Assembly: GCF_026000115.1 (NCBI RefSeq)
Contig: NZ_AP026868.1
Location: forward strand, 1 to 64,000
Reading direction: 5' to 3'
DNA from: Aureispira anguillae
GTDB taxonomy: Bacteria > Bacteroidota > Bacteroidia > Chitinophagales > Saprospiraceae
Length of the DNA: 64,000 nt
Under the pieces are notes generated by a model. That model was given only the letters and a program-made list of their open reading frames with translations. It searched no databases and had not been told where the DNA came from. The stretch's first letter is position 1, and each line of letters opens with the position of its first letter. Positions 10,171 to 19,100 of the stretch are shown one piece after another. A program made the translations under genes and the position numbers.

Positions 10171-10209
10171 AAAAAAAGGGTTGGGGACATTTTCCTCAAC
10201 CCTTTTTTA
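10171..10209. terminator. Bidirectional intrinsic terminator between convergent genes
   Basis: A-run, then GGGTTGGGG / CCTCAACCC stem, then T-run (10171-10209). It lies between the stop of the + gene at 10168 and the end of the - gene at 10238, and A/T runs on both sides suit both directions. Confidence 0.8.
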
Positions 10210-10237
10210 GTTTAAAGCTTGTTTCTACACCAAAGTT

Positions 10238-10636
10238 TTATTTATAATCTGCATCCCAGTTTTTGTTTCTATTATTGAAATAAAAACTAAAAAGCAAAGC
10301 CAATACTCCCATTACCAAAAGTATGATTGAGACAATTAATAAAGCGAAAAATAAACTAGGATAAAATAACAAGAGGAAAAATAATGCGATTAAAAACATA
10401 CTAAAAAAAACAAGTGCTATAATCATATAGATCTTACCTCCTATATCTGTTTTTACTTGATGGGGTCCCCTTTTTTTCTTTTTTAACCGTTTCCGCTTCC
10501 GCTGTTTTTTCACTTTCTTTTCTACAGGTGGAGCTACCTCAACTACAGTGGTAGAATTATAAACAACAGCAGCAAAACCATTGGTTGTCACCAAGCATAA
10601 ACCAAGCAGTACTAATAAAAATAATCTCATGATCAA
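10238..10636 (-). CDS. Small membrane protein with a strongly basic linker
   Basis: A 132-residue protein. Residues 1-22 look like a signal peptide or first membrane helix (ends F-A-A). A proline/valine stretch and a very basic run follow (about residues 39-60, mostly K and R), then two hydrophobic helices near 70-92 and 96-120, and a short polar tail. The basic stretch could bind acidic lipid or nucleic acid if cytoplasmic; topology is not settled. It is convergent with the gene at 8552 and divergent from the halogenase-like gene. No family recognised. The translation starts MIMRLF; the second methionine (10630) would also serve as start. Confidence 0.65.
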   Translation of the reverse strand: MIMRLFLLVLLGLCLVTTNGFAAVVYNSTTVVEVAPPVEKKVKKQRKRKRLKKKKRGPHQVKTDIGGKIYMIIALVFFSMFLIALFFLLLFYPSLFFALLIVSIILLVMGVLALLFSFYFNNRNKNWDADYK

Positions 10637-10820
10637 TGTTTTAGTTTTTAATGCTGCAATGATAAGATTTTTTAAGTACTATTTAAACTCAATATTTATT
10701 AATTCTTCTCTCTAACTTTCAGCAATAAATCAATTAATAAAACCCATGACTACAAAAGCTTTTTCGTAACTTGTGTAAGTTCAAACCCATTGAAAGCAAT
10801 TAACATAAATAACAACAAAG

Positions 10821-12074
10821 ATGAGAAAAGAGAACGTGGATGTATTGGTAATTGGGGCAGGTCCTGCAGGTAGTGTTGCAGCAGCTATATTAAATCAGAA
10901 TGGACACAAAGTTAAGGTCGTAGAAAAGCAACAATTTCCTCGCTTTGTTATTGGCGAAAGTCTACTTCCTCGCTGCTTATACAATCTTGAAAAAGCAGGT
11001 TTATTAGAAGCGGTTAAGGCGCAAAATTTTCAGCGTAAAAACGGAGCCTGTTTTGTGCGCAGTGCCGAAGAGTATTGTGATTTTAATTTTTCTGAACAAT
11101 ATACTAGTGGCTGGGAATATGCTTGGCAAATGCCTAGAGCTAAATTTGACAAAACCTTGGCAGATGAGATTGTTCGTCAAGGAGTTGAACTAAATTATCA
11201 AGAAGCAGTAGAAGCGGTGCAATTTGACAAAAAAAAAGCACTTGTTGATATTAAAACCCAAACGGGAGCGCTTTACCAAGTAGAGGCTCAATTTGTGGTA
11301 GATGCTAGTGGCTATGGTCGTGTTTTGCCCCGTCTATTGGACTTGGGGAGCCCTTCTACATTTCCGAGTCGTAATGCCTTTTTTGCACACATCAAAGACC
11401 CTGTAAGAAAAGAAGGTTCTGAAGTATTAACAGAAGTGGTAGATCTTCAAGAAGCTTGGGCATGGATTATCCCTATAGAAGAAGGAATCACTTCGATTGG
11501 TTTTGTTGGGAAAGCTGAATTTCTAGCGCAAAAAGGAGCAGCTTATGATGAAAACAGATTTCAAGAACTACTCTATACTCATCCCCTATTAAAAGATAGA
11601 TATGCCCAAAATCTAACCTTTGTTTTTTCGCCCAAACTTATCAAGGGCTATTCGGTTGGTGTCAAAAAAATGTATGGAGAACGCTATGTTTTGGTTGGAA
11701 ATTCCACTGAATTTTTAGACCCTATTTTTTCTTCAGGAGTTACCTTTGCAACAGAAACAGGAGTTGTTGCTGCTGAATTGGTGCACCGCCAACTTCAAGG
11801 CGAGACAGTAGATTGGGAAAAAGATTACGCTGAATATATGCAGCACGGTATCAATGTCTTTAGAACTTATGTGCAAGAGTGGTATACGGGCAATCTACAA
11901 ACTATCTTTTTTGCTGGACAAAAAGTTTCTAATTTTAAGGAACAAATTTGCTCTGTTTTAGCAGGTTATGTTTGGGATATGTCCAATCCTTATGTAAAAA
12001 AACACCACAAAGCAATTGCTCTTTTAGCGGATGTAATTAAGCGGCAAAAAGAAGCACGTATTGCTGCAAAATAA
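10821..12074 (+). CDS. Flavin-dependent halogenase-like monooxygenase
   Basis: A 417-residue FAD enzyme. The Rossmann motif G-A-G-P-A-G is at residues 12-17 and the G-E-S-L-L-P motif at 45-50. W213-A-W215-I-I-P218 fits the WxWxIP signature of flavin-dependent halogenases, and F-L-D-P-I-F-S-S-G (298-306) fits the second FAD/tunnel motif. Lys73 in R-K-N-G-A-C-F is placed where phenol-type halogenases carry the catalytic lysine that accepts HOCl. Relatives in pigment and polyketide clusters chlorinate aromatic rings; some flexirubins are chlorinated, so a link to the operon at 1-8459 is plausible but inferred. Geranylgeranyl-reductase-like oxidoreductases share the fold, so the reaction is not certain. 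It is a single gene, ended by a hairpin at 12115-12149. Confidence 0.8.
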   Translation: MRKENVDVLVIGAGPAGSVAAAILNQNGHKVKVVEKQQFPRFVIGESLLPRCLYNLEKAGLLEAVKAQNFQRKNGACFVRSAEEYCDFNFSEQYTSGWEYAWQMPRAKFDKTLADEIVRQGVELNYQEAVEAVQFDKKKALVDIKTQTGALYQVEAQFVVDASGYGRVLPRLLDLGSPSTFPSRNAFFAHIKDPVRKEGSEVLTEVVDLQEAWAWIIPIEEGITSIGFVGKAEFLAQKGAAYDENRFQELLYTHPLLKDRYAQNLTFVFSPKLIKGYSVGVKKMYGERYVLVGNSTEFLDPIFSSGVTFATETGVVAAELVHRQLQGETVDWEKDYAEYMQHGINVFRTYVQEWYTGNLQTIFFAGQKVSNFKEQICSVLAGYVWDMSNPYVKKHHKAIALLADVIKRQKEARIAAK

Positions 12075-12114
12075 AGATTTTATTGAAAATATATCCTTCC
12101 TTTTTCTGGATACC

Positions 12115-12149
12115 AAATCCTCTAATTATAAAATAGTTAGAGGATTTTT
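12115..12149 (+). terminator. Intrinsic terminator after halogenase-like gene
   Basis: AAATCCTCTAA (12115-12125) pairs perfectly with TTAGAGGATTT (12137-12147) across an 11-base loop and runs into further T residues. It lies 40 bp after the stop. Confidence 0.75.
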
Positions 12150-12259
12150 AAATAATATTAACCACGATCCCTCTTATTAAGTTCCACTCTATGGCAGCTT
12201 TTTTGATACTATTCTATCGAGTAACGATTCATTATTTTATCTTTTCTAACATTATCAGC

Positions 12260-12745
12260 ATGAAAACACTTCTATTTCTAACCTTCTCTTTAATAGCCAC
12301 TCAATCCTACGGTCAATCTCTAGAACAATATGTGATTGGCACCGCAGGAGATTTTGGGCTAAACTCAGGAGGAACCACCCTAAGTTGGACGCTAGGAGAA
12401 CCAATTGTAAGCACCGAAAATAGTAGCACAGCAATACTAACACAAGGTTTTCAGCAACCAATTGTTGTTAACTCTTTATCGACCAATCAAGCACTTACAC
12501 CATCTATATCCCTTCAGGTTTTTCCCAACCCAACCTTCCAAGAGCTTTCCATTCAAAAAGACATTTCTTCTAACTTAAAAGCCGAATTATTTGATATTTT
12601 AGGACAACGCATTGCTCAATACGATTTAGTGGATAATACAACAAGAATTGATCTCAACAATCTACCTGCTGCACATTATTTATTGCGTGTCTCTAAATTA
12701 GACAAGACTAGCATTCAAACATTTAAGATTCAAAAAATACAATAA
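12260..12745 (+). CDS. Small T9SS cargo protein with C-terminal sorting domain
   Basis: From the ATG at 12260 the protein is 161 residues. I chose this start over the in-frame ATG at 12191 because it is followed directly by a good signal peptide (MKTLLFLTFSLIATQSYGQ). The middle carries the pattern G-G-T-T-L-S-W-T-L-G-E-P-I-V-S-T, often seen in short Bacteroidota surface proteins. The last ~75 residues are a type A T9SS sorting domain: V-F-P-N-P-T, then F-D-I-L-G-Q-R, then a G/A-x-Y-L-L-R-V strand. It is therefore expected to cross the outer membrane by type IX secretion. The next gene starts 3 bp after its stop, so the two are probably co-transcribed and may act together at the surface. Confidence 0.85.
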   Translation: MKTLLFLTFSLIATQSYGQSLEQYVIGTAGDFGLNSGGTTLSWTLGEPIVSTENSSTAILTQGFQQPIVVNSLSTNQALTPSISLQVFPNPTFQELSIQKDISSNLKAELFDILGQRIAQYDLVDNTTRIDLNNLPAAHYLLRVSKLDKTSIQTFKIQKIQ

Positions 12746-12748
12746 ATC

Positions 12749-14650
12749 ATGAAACAATTCCTACTTCTATTTTTGCTTTCCATAGGCTTTATTATAACAA
12801 CCCACGCACAATCGCCTCAAGCCTTCCAATATCAAGCCATTGCAAGATCTAACACAGGGTTACCAATTATCAATCAAGCCATTAGTATACGAATATCTAT
12901 CATTGCTAATAGTCCAACAGGAGCCATTTTATATGTAGAAACCCATGCTCCTACCACCAATCAATTTGGGTTATTTAACCTAAAAGTAGGACAAGGAACA
13001 GTAGCCAATGGAACCTTTAATACCATTAGTTGGGGCAGCAATGCGCATTATCTAAAATTAGAAATGGATGAAACGGGCAATTCAGCCTATCAAGATATGG
13101 GAACCATTCCATTAGTTTCTGTTCCCTATGCCTTACATGCTGCTACGGTAGACAATACAGATGATGCAGATGCCGATCCCAATAATGAACTACAAAGTTT
13201 ATCCATCAATGGTCCTAACTTGAGTATTAGCGGAGGCAATACCATTACATTACCGACAGGAACTACTGGCGGCAGCATCCAATTTCTCTCCAGAAATAAC
13301 GATACACTTGCCTTATCTAGTGGCGGGGGCTTTGTTTTGTTGAACGATGATAATCCCAGTAACGAATTACAGACGCTCTCTATCAATGGTTCTAACCTAA
13401 GCCTTAGTAACGGCAATACCATTACACTTCCTACGGGGAATACAACTCCTCAAGTCTTATCTAAAATAGGGAATAGTATTTCTTTGTCCAATGGTGGAGG
13501 AAGTATCAATCTAAACGATGATAATGCTAACAATGAGATACAAACGCTTTCTTTTAGCGGCTCAACCTTAAGTATTAGTGGAAATGGTGGCAATAGTGTG
13601 ACGTTGCCTTCTGGTGGAACCCTAGACAATGCCTATGATTATGGAGGAGCAGGAGTTGGAAGAAGTATAATAGCCGATGCTGGAGAAGTATCGATAACAA
13701 CTGCCAGTGCTAATGCGACCGCTTTAAGAGTGGAGAACAACAATACAGGAGTAGGCTTAATTAGTAGCACCAATAATGCTAGCAATACATTTTCTGCGAT
13801 TCAGGCGAACACCAATAGTAATTCGAATACTGTAGCAGGTATTATAGGGAATACAACAGGCACTGCATGGGGAGTAGCAGGGCAAGCTGCTGCCAATTCA
13901 AATGCTGAAGCGGCTGTTTATGGTAGTAACCTGAGAACGGTTGGTGGACATGGCGTTTTGGGCGTTGGTTTTAATGGAACAGTAGGTCAAACAGGGCAAT
14001 CAACTGGCTTTGGAGTCTATGGTGAAAACTTTGACAATGTCGCTCCATTGGGTAATGGTGTAGGCGTAGGAGGAAAAGGTTTTTATGGTGTTTTGGGAGA
14101 AGATCGATATTTAGGTGCTCAAAATGGAGCTTATGGGGTCTATTCGAATGGAACCTTAGGTGCTACGGGAACAAAAACGTTTCGTATTGATCACCCCAAA
14201 GATCCTGAAAATAAATACCTTCGCCATTTTAGTATAGAATCTAGCGAGGTATTAAATGTTTATAGGGGAACAACTACTTTTGATGCCAATGGCAATGCAA
14301 CGGTTGAACTACCCGACTATTTTAACAGCATCAACAAAAATGTAAGTTACCAATTAACACCTGTTGGGGCATATATGCCTTTGTATATCAAAGAAAAAGT
14401 CAATGAGAACAATCAATTTGTGGTGAGTGGGGGTATTGCAGGAAAAGAAGTTTCTTGGGCAGTTTATGCGGAACGTAACGACTTGTATATGCAACAAAAC
14501 CCTCAACAACGTGCTGTTGAAATTGAGAAACGCCCCCATGAAAAAGGGCATTATTTAATTCCTTCTTTGTACGGTGAAGGGCAAGATAAAGCCATCTTTA
14601 AACCACAACCTAAACCACAAAAACAAGCTCCAATGAACGTTATGGACTAA
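12749..14650 (+). CDS. Large secreted repeat-rich surface protein
   Basis: A 633-residue exported protein with signal peptide 1-20 (ends T-H-A-Q). The first ~140 residues match the common Bacteroidota opening Q-A-F-Q-Y-Q-A-I-A-R, ending P-Y-A-L-H-A-A. Residues about 145-300 hold three similar blocks of the form N-E-L-Q-(S/T)-L-S-I-N-G, then N-T-I-T-L-P, each preceded by an aspartate/asparagine-rich linker (D-D-N, D-A-D) that could bind calcium. A glycine/asparagine-rich middle (320-480) resembles trimeric or fibre-like stalk sequence. The C-terminal ~150 residues are compact, with no recognisable T9SS tail and a proline/lysine-rich end. It is co-transcribed with the small T9SS cargo and ended by a strong terminator. 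Function unknown; a surface or fibre role is inferred. Confidence 0.8.
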   Translation: MKQFLLLFLLSIGFIITTHAQSPQAFQYQAIARSNTGLPIINQAISIRISIIANSPTGAILYVETHAPTTNQFGLFNLKVGQGTVANGTFNTISWGSNAHYLKLEMDETGNSAYQDMGTIPLVSVPYALHAATVDNTDDADADPNNELQSLSINGPNLSISGGNTITLPTGTTGGSIQFLSRNNDTLALSSGGGFVLLNDDNPSNELQTLSINGSNLSLSNGNTITLPTGNTTPQVLSKIGNSISLSNGGGSINLNDDNANNEIQTLSFSGSTLSISGNGGNSVTLPSGGTLDNAYDYGGAGVGRSIIADAGEVSITTASANATALRVENNNTGVGLISSTNNASNTFSAIQANTNSNSNTVAGIIGNTTGTAWGVAGQAAANSNAEAAVYGSNLRTVGGHGVLGVGFNGTVGQTGQSTGFGVYGENFDNVAPLGNGVGVGGKGFYGVLGEDRYLGAQNGAYGVYSNGTLGATGTKTFRIDHPKDPENKYLRHFSIESSEVLNVYRGTTTFDANGNATVELPDYFNSINKNVSYQLTPVGAYMPLYIKEKVNENNQFVVSGGIAGKEVSWAVYAERNDLYMQQNPQQRAVEIEKRPHEKGHYLIPSLYGEGQDKAIFKPQPKPQKQAPMNVMD

Positions 14651-14668
14651 GATTATACGTAGAAATTA

Positions 14669-14699
14669 TCCCGAATCTTGATAAGTACAAGGTTCGGGA
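14669..14699 (+). terminator. Intrinsic terminator
   Basis: TCCCGAATCTTG (14669-14680) pairs with CAAGGTTCGGGA (14688-14699), with one wobble pair and a 7-base loop, followed by TTTCAGTTTTT. It ends the two-gene surface-protein unit. Confidence 0.8.
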
Positions 14700-14754
14700 T
14701 TTCAGTTTTTACAAACTTATTTAGTTGTGCTAACAAGAGACCTCATAAAAACGC

Positions 14755-15426
14755 CTAAGCTTTTCTTTTATACCGTTTCCAAAGTCTTTGCACAGTTGTT
14801 CGATGAAACAATTTTCCCTGTGCGGTTTTAAAGCCATTTTGATTGAGCTTTTCGGCTATAACTTGTAGCGTGAAGCCTTTGTCTTTGTACAAGACAATCA
14901 ACTCTGTTGCTCGTCTATTATTGGGATTAATCCGAGCTTTTTGCAAGATTCGTTCTTGCCCTTTTTTTCGTGCAGCATCCGAAAAAGTAGAATTGCGCCA
15001 CTCCCCTACTTCTTCTCTCTTGGCATCCAAAGCTTGTTTGGTACGAATAGAAATCAGCTCCCGCTCTCGATCTGCAATCGCCATAAAAAGTGTCAAGGTA
15101 AATTTATCCAAATTGGGAATGTCACAACTAAAAAGGCGACCATCCAGCAAATTATAAATGTGCAACGCATCTTCCGTCTTTCTGCTCAAACGGTCAATTT
15201 TGGCAATGGCTAAAGTATAACCTCCTTTTAAGCACAAATCTAAAGCCTGCTGCAAAACCAATCGTGTTTCAAAATCTCCCCCACTTTGTACTTCCGTAAA
15301 TTCTTGAACAACTGCCTGCCTTTTTATAAAATGATAAAGATATGCCTGTTGAGCTTTTAAGCCCAAACCACTCTCTCCTTGCTTTTTGGTAGAGACTCTG
15401 TAATAGATGACATATTTTGTTGGCAT
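14755..15426 (-). CDS. Serine recombinase (resolvase/invertase family)
   Basis: A 223-residue small serine recombinase. The N-terminal catalytic domain opens Y-Y-R-V-S-T, placing the nucleophile at Ser12 with Arg10 nearby. The conserved block A-K-I-D-R-L-S-R supplies the active-site arginines, and an A-I-A-D-R-E-R-E-L-I-S-I-R-T segment begins the dimer helix. The C-terminal ~50 residues look like a helix-turn-helix with a basic end. Such enzymes cut and rejoin DNA at paired short sites to resolve, invert or integrate. Upstream is a perfect 12-bp inverted repeat (15449-15482) overlapping its -7 box, a candidate operator or recombination site. It neighbours a decayed RHS gene, suggesting a locus that has undergone rearrangement. 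No transposase or phage genes are nearby. Confidence 0.88.
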   Translation of the reverse strand: MPTKYVIYYRVSTKKQGESGLGLKAQQAYLYHFIKRQAVVQEFTEVQSGGDFETRLVLQQALDLCLKGGYTLAIAKIDRLSRKTEDALHIYNLLDGRLFSCDIPNLDKFTLTLFMAIADRERELISIRTKQALDAKREEVGEWRNSTFSDAARKKGQERILQKARINPNNRRATELIVLYKDKGFTLQVIAEKLNQNGFKTAQGKLFHRTTVQRLWKRYKRKA

Positions 15427-15443
15427 TTTGAACGATTTTGTTT

Positions 15444-15451
15444 CAAAGTTA
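15444..15451 (-). promoter_or_regulatory. -7 box of the serine recombinase promoter
   Basis: On the - strand this reads TAACTTTG, matching TAnnTTTG. A convincing TTG -33 box is missing; TTAG lies 20 bp upstream. Transcription would begin only about 10 bases before the ATG, and the box overlaps the inverted repeat at 15449-15482, so binding there would block transcription. Confidence 0.45.
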
Positions 15452-15482
15452 CAAATTAGTTATGAGGGTTACTAATTTGTAA
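15449..15482. promoter_or_regulatory. 12-bp inverted repeat, candidate operator or recombination site of the serine recombinase
   Basis: TTACAAATTAGT (15449-15460), a 10-bp spacer, then ACTAATTTGTAA (15471-15482): both arms match perfectly. It lies just upstream of the recombinase ATG (15426) and touches its -7 box. Small serine recombinases bind inverted ~12-bp half-sites and often repress their own gene from such a site. The 34-bp total length is also that of some res subsites. The function is inferred from position and form. Confidence 0.5.
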
Positions 15483-15510
15483 TCTTTTTATTATTGGCAT
15501 CTATAAATAT

Positions 15511-15543
15511 AAAAAATAGCCTCAAATGAATACTTGAGGCTAT
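15511..15543 (-). terminator. Intrinsic terminator of the decayed RHS gene
   Basis: ATAGCCTCAA (15516-15525) pairs with TTGAGGCTAT (15534-15543). On the - strand the stem is followed by a T-run (A-run at 15511-15516). It lies at the end of the RHS remnant and upstream of the recombinase gene. Confidence 0.6.
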
Positions 15544-15765
15544 AGCTATTCCAATTTAAGCCAAAATTTTTGTTGAGTTCTTTACTGTTGTATTGATATT
15601 CATTCACCCCACAACCTGTGGCTGCACAAACTTCCGCTCCCCACGAATTGGCATACCAAAGGGATAATAATGTTCTTGCTGCAAGAACTCATTGGTATTG
15701 CTATTTGGGGCTACTTCTAAAATAACCTAACCGCAGCCTGATCGCTCTCAGTAGTGAACTCCATT
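15543..15765 (-). pseudogene. Remnant of an RHS-repeat protein gene (RHS-associated core region)
   Basis: No intact ORF, but translating the - strand in pieces gives the hallmark of the RHS repeat-associated core: a segment with E-S-D-Q-A-A-V-R-L-F, then H-Y-Y-P-F-G-M-P-I-R-G, then V-N-E-Y-Q-Y-N-S-K-E-L, then N-F-G-L-N-W. They lie in order but in different frames, so at least two indels separate them: one near 15717-15724 in a T-run on the - strand, and one near 15605-15615, after a premature TGA. RHS proteins are large cell-surface or polymorphic-toxin shells whose variable C-terminal tip follows this core. Here the body and tip are gone and only the core end and its terminator remain. Confidence 0.7.
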
Positions 15766-16186
15766 GGAGAGAACACTCTAGGGCGATGAAGTGTTTGTAG
15801 TTTTTATTAGCTTTACTGAGCCTTCTGGTTCTTTTGAACCTCCCCCCAATAATTAGATACATAAGAATCAATATAGATTGCTCAATTTTGGCTAAATAAA
15901 ACCGCTTGCTTTTATGCAGCCGTATAAAAATGCCATCTTAAAAATGGGAATTCCCATTGCTTCTTGAATTAGCGACTGTTTTTTAGTGAAAATAATTTTA
16001 AAATTTTATCTTAAAGGGAGTATTTACGGCTCTTACGACACCCCATAAAATACCTTACAAATTAAAAGTATTCATTAGAGTATCAATACTTCTTTATTTA
16101 TCTATTCAGACAAACATTAACATATTCCCCCCTTTTAGTATATAACTATTTTAGAGCTAAGACTCCTTACAAATCATTAAACAACT
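15766..16186. other. Non-coding stretch between RHS remnant and PorE-like gene
   Basis: No supportable ORF. It contains a perfect 16-bp palindrome AATGGGAATTCCCATT at 15943-15958 and a small inverted repeat GGTTC/GAACC near 15827-15840. The PorE-like gene's promoter must lie here, but no TAnnTTTG box with a spaced TTG was found. Confidence 0.5.
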
Positions 16187-19100
16187 ATGAAACATTCTGT
16201 ATTTATAATATTACTTTCTTTTATAAGTACTTCTGCACCATCTCAGATCAACAAAGGCAAAAAATTGGTCACAAAGGGCGATTATGTTGCTGCCATAGAA
16301 GCCTTTGAAAATGATTTAGAAAAATATACAAGTAAACCTATTTCATTGCATGAATTGGCCAAAATTTACTTCAACAAAAGATACAATGGTTATGATATAG
16401 AAAAAGCTTATCAATATATTTCTAGAGCGATCAAAGAATACGATGGACTCAATAAATCCAATCGTAAAAAGGTTCAAGGCAAAGGATTGAGTAAAATAAG
16501 CATGAGTAAGTTTCAAAGTGATATTGTTATTGAAGCCTTTAATATTACTCAAAAAGCAAATAACTTGGATGCCAGCAAACGCTTTCTAGAATTTTATACG
16601 ACAGCAGGAAAGCAACAGACTGAAAATATGATCAAAATTAGGGATCGACTGGCATTTGAAAAAGCTACCAAAGAAAATACGTTTGCTGCTTACAAGACCT
16701 TTTTCAAAAATTACGAAATTTCTTGTGCACGATACAATTCATCGCTATTAATCAAAGCTCAAAAAAAGCTATTAGAAAGCTATATTTCAGAAAAGGGATG
16801 GAAATTTTATCCTACTTTCGAGGAAAAGTATAGAGACAACATTTATGTAAAAGATGCCAAAGCTGCTTATGCACTAATTAAGATTATTAGAAAAAATAGC
16901 TTAAAAGAATACCAAAATTACACAGAAGCATTTCCGCATACCCCTTTTAATAAATTTGCTAAAGACTATATGTTTGACATCATCATGAAGGGGTCCAATC
17001 TTCCTGATTACGACTATTTTGTAAGAGCCTATCCCCATTATGAAAAAAGTGACAAAATATGGCTGCGTTTTTATCGGCTTTACCTTCAGGAACACGGAAG
17101 CAGTTCTGTTATGGAGTTTGAAAAATCATATCCTAATTATCCTTTTCAAAAAGCAATTCAAGCCGCTACACAAGAGGCTCAAAATAAAAGAGATAGACCA
17201 CTTTTTGAAGAAGCCAAAAAGAAAGAAGATATTTTCTTAATATTAAACTTTATAGAGCACTGCCCTAGTTCTCCCTTTGTTATTGAGTTGGAAAAGGCAA
17301 TGTATTCAGCGCTTAAAAAGAGAGGCTTATTTAGAGGTTGCAGAAAATTTTTACAACTTTTTCCCAATAGTTCTTATTATGATGAAGTTTTAGATATTTA
17401 TTATGACGTATATGTTAGTGATGGAGAGTTAGAGACCATCAACCAATTTATGATGGAACATCCTGAGTATAAAGACATCAACAAACAAGAAAAGGATTTA
17501 AAATTAGCCGAACAGGGATCTATGCTTAATTTAGTTGGTAAACTAAATAAGGATGAACTACAAGCCTATGAGCAGTATATTCGAGCGGCGGCGCCCAAGG
17601 AAAGAGCTTTTATTGCTTTGCAACGATTAATAGAACAAGCAATAGATGATAAACAATGGTCTATTGCCTTGGAAAAAGTTAAGGAATTTGCTCCACTTTT
17701 TGGTGCTAATAACACTAAAATTAAGACACTTCAAGCCTTATTAAGCAGCAAAGATATTGCCATACGAAAAATGGCGATGGGAGGAGGAATTAACTCTTCT
17801 GCTCCTGAATATGTTCCACTCATTTCTATCGATAATCAATCCCTATTTTTCTGCAGATTAGAGCAATCCGCAGCAGGGCTTCAAAATGAAAACATTTACG
17901 TTTCTTCATTCAAAGATCAAGAATGGCAAATGGCTACGCCTGTCAAAGGGTTAAATACAGATACCAAAAATGAAGGTCTATTAGGAATTTCTCCTGATAA
18001 ACAACAGATTATTATTTTTGAAGGAAATGTCCGAAATGGCGATATGAGAATATCTACTCGTACATCCAAAGGATGGTCATCTCCTGTTCCCCTTCCCAAT
18101 ACGATAAATACTTCTTCGTGGGATGCTGACGGAATGATTTCAAGCGATGGCAATGCTTTATTATATGTATCTGAACGAACTGATGTTTTGGACTTAAAAC
18201 AGGAAGGTGACATCAAAGGCTTCCATGGATCAAATACAGGAAATCGAGACATTTTTGTCTCTCTCAAAAATGAAAAAGGAGAATGGCAAGAGCCAATTAA
18301 TTTGGGAGATGCCATTAATACCCCCTTTGCTGAACGTACTCCATTTTTGCACCCAGATATGAAAACACTATATTTTAGTTCGGATGGGCATGGTGGTTTG
18401 GGGCATTTAGATGTCTATAAAACAACTAGGTTAGATGATTCTTGGAAAAATTGGAGTACACCTATTAATCTTGGAAAATCAATTAACACAACCCAAAATG
18501 ACTGGGGATATCGAGTTAGCACGGATGGAAAAACGGCTTACTTCGCAACTTCTAATCACGATGGGGATGACGATATATATTATGTAGAGCTTCCTCCTAT
18601 TTATCAACCAGAAATTGTTTCTGTTGTAAGTGGAAAAATAATTGCGCTTGATGGCCAGCCTATTGATGCAGAAATTGTTTGGGAAGAAATAGAGACAGGA
18701 AAGGAAATGGGGCGTTTAAAAAATAATGCCACATCTGGAGATTTTTTCATTGCTTTGCCAAATGGCAAACGATATGGTTATTTTATTGAAAAAGAAGGTT
18801 ATTTTCCTAGGTCAAATTATATCGACCTCAGCAATAAGTCAGAAAAAACCACCATCAACGACCAATTGCAATTAATCAAGATTGATGAAATGATTGACAA
18901 TCACATTTCTTTGTCTATTAACAACTTATTTTTTAAAAATAACCAATTTGAGTTGGCTCCTGCTTCTTATCCAGCATTAAATCGATTAGCTCAAATCATT
19001 AAAAAAGACCATTTAACAACTGATATTCTAGGATATACAGACAATCAAGGAATTCCTAAAGATCAAGTAGAATTAACACAAAATAGAGCGAATGCAATCA

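Noticed and set aside
12191-12259. Upstream start for the small T9SS cargo gene
   Set aside because: It would bury the signal peptide 23 residues inside the protein; the ATG at 12260 gives a normal signal peptide.
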